Shown piece after piece: positions 5,209 to 7,235 of a stretch of DNA of 7,235 bases (position 1 is the first letter of the stretch; every line of letters starts with the position of its first letter). Under the pieces are notes generated by a model that searched no databases, was not told the origin of the DNA, and was given only the letters and a program-made list of their open reading frames with translations. The translations under genes were made by a program, and so were the position numbers. Source of the DNA: Geminicoccaceae bacterium (GTDB lineage: Bacteria > Pseudomonadota > Alphaproteobacteria > Geminicoccales > Geminicoccaceae); the NCBI GenBank assembly GCA_030824835.1, contig JAPJRA010000166.1, forward strand, positions 1 to 7,235, in the 5' to 3' direction.

Positions 5209-6114
5209 ATGGACAGGTTCGATGCCATGCGGGTGTTCAGCCGGGTGGTCGAGCGGCGCAGCTTCACGCTTGCCGCCCAGGATCTGGGCCTGCCGCGCTC
5301 GACGGTGACCGATGTGGTGAAGCGACTCGAGATGCGGCTGGGCGTGCGGTTGCTGGAGCGGACGACACGCCATGTCGGCCCGACGCCGGACGGCCTCGTG
5401 TTTCACCAGCGCTGCCTGGCGCTGGTCGCCGACGTCGAGGATGCGGAAGCGGCGTTCAGCGGGGCCAAGCCCAGGGGGAGGCTGCGCGTGGACGTCCATG
5501 GCACGCTGGCGCGTCATTTCGTGCTGCCGGGGCTGCCGGCCTTTCTCGACGCCTATCCCGAGCTCGAGCTCCACTTGAGCGAGGGCGACCGGCTGGTCGA
5601 TCTGGTCCGCGAGGGGATCGACTGCGTGCTGCGGGTGGGCCATCTCCAGGACAGCGACATGGTCGCGCGCCGGGTGGCGATGCTGGAGGAAGTGACCTGC
5701 GCCGCCCCGTCCTATCTCGCCCGCTTCGGCGAGCCGACCCGTCTCGACCAGCTCGACGGCCACCGCATGGTGGGCTTCCATTCCAGTGCCACCGGCGCCT
5801 CGCTGCCGCTCGAGTTCACGGTCGACGGCACGCTGCGCACGCTCGCCATCCCGGCCACGGTGACGGTCAACGCGGCGGAGAGTCTGGTCGCCGCTGCCCG
5901 GCTCGGCCTGGGGTTGATCCAGGCGCCGCGCTACCATCTGGAGCACGACTTCGAGCGCGGCACGCTGACCCCCGTCCTCGGCGGCTTCGCACCGGCACCG
6001 AGCCCGGTATCGCTGCTCCACCCCCGTAACCGGCAGCTGTCCCCGCGCGTCCGCGTGTTCATGGACTGGATCCTCCGCAGGTTCGAGGCCACGCGCAGCA
6101 AGCCGCTGTCGTGA
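5209..6114 (+). CDS. LysR-family transcriptional regulator
   Basis: This 301-residue protein has the typical LysR length and order. An N-terminal winged helix-turn-helix (MDRFDAMRVFSRVVERRSFT, then LAAQDLGLPRSTVTDVVKRL, about residues 1-41) with wing residues LLERTTRHVGPTPDG is followed by a linker helix. A periplasmic-binding-protein-like effector domain starts near residue 88 (GRLRVDVHGTLARHFVLPGL, then FLDAYPELELHLSEGDRLVDL and GIDCVLRVG). ATG 5209 is preceded by GGGGAG at 10-nt spacing, slightly long. The gene is divergent from the SDR gene, the classical arrangement in which a LysR protein controls its neighbour and itself from the shared spacer. The effector cannot be predicted. The 3' end is unusual in that its stop codon lies within a predicted PHO box for the next gene. 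Confidence 0.95.
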   Translation: MDRFDAMRVFSRVVERRSFTLAAQDLGLPRSTVTDVVKRLEMRLGVRLLERTTRHVGPTPDGLVFHQRCLALVADVEDAEAAFSGAKPRGRLRVDVHGTLARHFVLPGLPAFLDAYPELELHLSEGDRLVDLVREGIDCVLRVGHLQDSDMVARRVAMLEEVTCAAPSYLARFGEPTRLDQLDGHRMVGFHSSATGASLPLEFTVDGTLRTLAIPATVTVNAAESLVAAARLGLGLIQAPRYHLEHDFERGTLTPVLGGFAPAPSPVSLLHPRNRQLSPRVRVFMDWILRRFEATRSKPLS

Positions 6115-6139
6115 GCCTGTCATTCAGGCCACCTACGAT
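6106..6139 (+). promoter_or_regulatory. Predicted PHO box and -10 element of the phoX-like gene
   Basis: CTGTCGTGAGCCTGTCAT at 6106-6123 matches the PhoB-binding consensus CTGTCAT-N4-CTGTCAT at 13 of 14 half-site bases, with the correct 11-bp period. Ten bases later TACGAT (6134-6139) fits a -10 hexamer, the same spacing I recall for the E. coli phoA promoter, where the PHO box replaces the -35. Transcription would begin near 6146, leaving a leader of about 22 nt that contains the Shine-Dalgarno GGGGA (6155-6159). The first half-site overlaps the last lysR codon and its stop. The downstream gene encodes a phosphatase, which makes the match biologically coherent. Seen by eye only; binding is not demonstrated. 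Confidence 0.75.
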
Positions 6140-6167
6140 CGGGCGGTAACATGCGGGGAACGAACCT

Positions 6168-7235
6168 GTGAGCAGCCGCAAGCAGACCCGGCCACGGCCA
6201 ACCTCGCGCCATGGTGCCGCCGACAGCTTCAAGGCAGTGCTGTCGCGACGGCAGTTCATCGAGGGCAGCGCCTCGGCGGCGCTGGCCGGCGGGCTGGCGG
6301 CGGCCGGGCTCGCGCCGTCCGGACCGGCGCGCGCCGGGGAGGTCTCGACCCTCACCTTCACCGAGCTCGCCCGGGCGCGTGATCCGCACGACCATTGGCC
6401 GGAAGGCTATCGGCGGCAGGTCCTGGTGCGCTGGGGCGATCCCGTTCTGCCGGGTGCGGTCGGCCCGTTCGATCCGGAGGCCCTGACCGCCACCGAGCAG
6501 GCGCAGCGATTCGGTTACAACAACGACTTCACCACCTTCCTGCCGCTGCCCTGGGGCAGCAACGCCGCCGACCATGGCCTGCTGGTGGTCAGCCACGAAT
6601 ATGCGACTCCCTACCTGATGTGGCCGGGTCTGACCGCCGACGACTATCGCGAGCGGATGAGCGAGGAGCAGATCCGCGTGATCAAGGCGGCCCTCGGCCT
6701 GTCCGTCCTGGAGGTGCGGCGTGGCGATGCGGCCTGGGAGATCGTGCCGGACAGCGGCTATGCGCGGCGGATCACGCTGGACACGCCGATCCGCATTGCC
6801 GGGCCATGTGCCGGCCACGCGCGGATGCGCACCAAGGCCGACCCGGCCGGGACCAGGGTCCTGGGGACGATGACCAATTGCAACGGCGGCGTCACCCCAT
6901 GGGGTACCATCCTCTCGGGCGAGGAAGGCTGCATGGACTACTTCGCCGGCGACTACACGACGCTACCGGAGCAGCCGATCGTCGAGCGGCAGGGTTGGGA
7001 CGAGGAGGACAATGACGAGTACGCACTTGCCCGCGTCGACCCGCGCTTCGACTTCGCGGCCGAGCCCAACGAGTGGAACCGGTTCGACTGGGTCGTCGAG
7101 ATCGACCCGTTCGACTCGGCCGCGACACCGGTCAAGCGCACGGCCCTCGGCCGCTTCACGCACGAGGGTGCCCAGGTCGTGCTGAACCATGACGGCCGGG
7201 TCGTCGTCCTGATGGGTGACGACGACGATTTCGAG
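6168..7235 (+). CDS. phoX: PhoX-family (DUF839) Tat-exported alkaline phosphatase, N-terminal part (runs off the window)
   Basis: This open frame begins at GTG 6168, with GGGGA 8 nt upstream, and reads 356 codons to the window edge without a stop. The N-terminus carries a Tat signal: SRRQFI (26-31), then a hydrophobic Ala/Gly/Leu stretch (about 35-49) and a likely cleavage after ARA (residue 56). PhoX signatures follow: NNDFTTFLPLP (118-128), LLVVSHEYATPYLMWPG (138-154), GPCAGHARMRT (212-222), the strongly conserved TNCNGGVTPWGTILSGEE (236-253) with Cys238, and GRFTHEGAQVVLNHDGRVVVLMGDD near the edge (split across the family core). Characterised PhoX enzymes are periplasmic or extracellular phosphomonoesterases that bind calcium and iron and are induced by phosphate starvation. 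The usual length is roughly 600-700 residues, so about half is present. The PHO box upstream supports the assignment. Confidence 0.9.
   Translation, partial: MSSRKQTRPRPTSRHGAADSFKAVLSRRQFIEGSASAALAGGLAAAGLAPSGPARAGEVSTLTFTELARARDPHDHWPEGYRRQVLVRWGDPVLPGAVGPFDPEALTATEQAQRFGYNNDFTTFLPLPWGSNAADHGLLVVSHEYATPYLMWPGLTADDYRERMSEEQIRVIKAALGLSVLEVRRGDAAWEIVPDSGYARRITLDTPIRIAGPCAGHARMRTKADPAGTRVLGTMTNCNGGVTPWGTILSGEEGCMDYFAGDYTTLPEQPIVERQGWDEEDNDEYALARVDPRFDFAAEPNEWNRFDWVVEIDPFDSAATPVKRTALGRFTHEGAQVVLNHDGRVVVLMGDDDDFE

Noticed and set aside
4680..6029. A 449-codon plus-strand frame, with a 323-codon minus-strand frame at 5152-6123
   Set aside because: Both are shadows of the SDR and lysR genes. The real frames carry complete SDR and LysR motifs.
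6120..6818. A 232-codon minus-strand frame opposite the start of phoX
   Set aside because: No family resemblance. The plus strand has a Tat signal, PhoX motifs, a Shine-Dalgarno and a PHO box.
1..7235. CRISPR, transposon, prophage, toxin-antitoxin or defence island signal
   Set aside because: No direct-repeat array, transposase, integrase, small paired ORFs or nuclease motifs were seen, and base composition is even throughout.

Overview
This is a GC-rich, densely packed bacterial segment. Codons mostly end in G or C, spacers are short, and several genes overlap at ATGA/GTGA junctions. A two-gene XdhC, a DUF482/FemAB-like acetyltransferase and a Tat-exported PhoX together point to an alphaproteobacterium, probably a Rhodospirillales-like soil or water organism. 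That placement is inferred from gene content and composition, not from a marker gene. I see no RNA gene, CRISPR array, insertion sequence or phage gene.

Layout, left to right. (1) Positions 1-1137, plus strand: the tail of a probable CoxE-like VWA protein, then an XdhC N-terminal-domain protein and an XdhC Rossmann-domain protein. Together these look like the end of a maturation operon for a molybdenum hydroxylase (CO-dehydrogenase/xanthine-dehydrogenase family). (2) Positions 1120-2570, minus strand: an agmatine-deiminase-family protein coupled by an ATGA overlap to a small GNAT acetyltransferase. (3) Positions 2727-4343, plus strand: a RidA-family protein followed closely by a DUF482/FemAB-like protein. 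(4) Positions 4352-6114: a short-chain dehydrogenase/reductase (minus) divergent from a LysR-type regulator (plus), the usual regulator-target arrangement. (5) From 6168 to the window edge, plus strand: the N-terminal half of a Tat-exported PhoX alkaline phosphatase.

Two observations stand out. The agmatine-deiminase-like protein keeps the family fold signatures and a full-length intact frame, but the catalytic positions are changed: the Cys of GGGGIHC is Ala, and the His and Asp of DGHVDN are Gln and Glu. It is probably a pseudoenzyme or a repurposed pentein. Second, a near-perfect PHO box (two 7-bp half-sites 11 bp apart, 13 of 14 bases matching) straddles the lysR stop codon and sits 10 bp before a TACGAT -10 element, just upstream of phoX. 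This predicts PhoB control of phoX under phosphate starvation.

The five blocks look like separate transcription units, not one pathway. I found no convincing evidence of a wholly new multi-gene system. The degenerate deiminase plus GNAT pair is the best candidate for undescribed biology.
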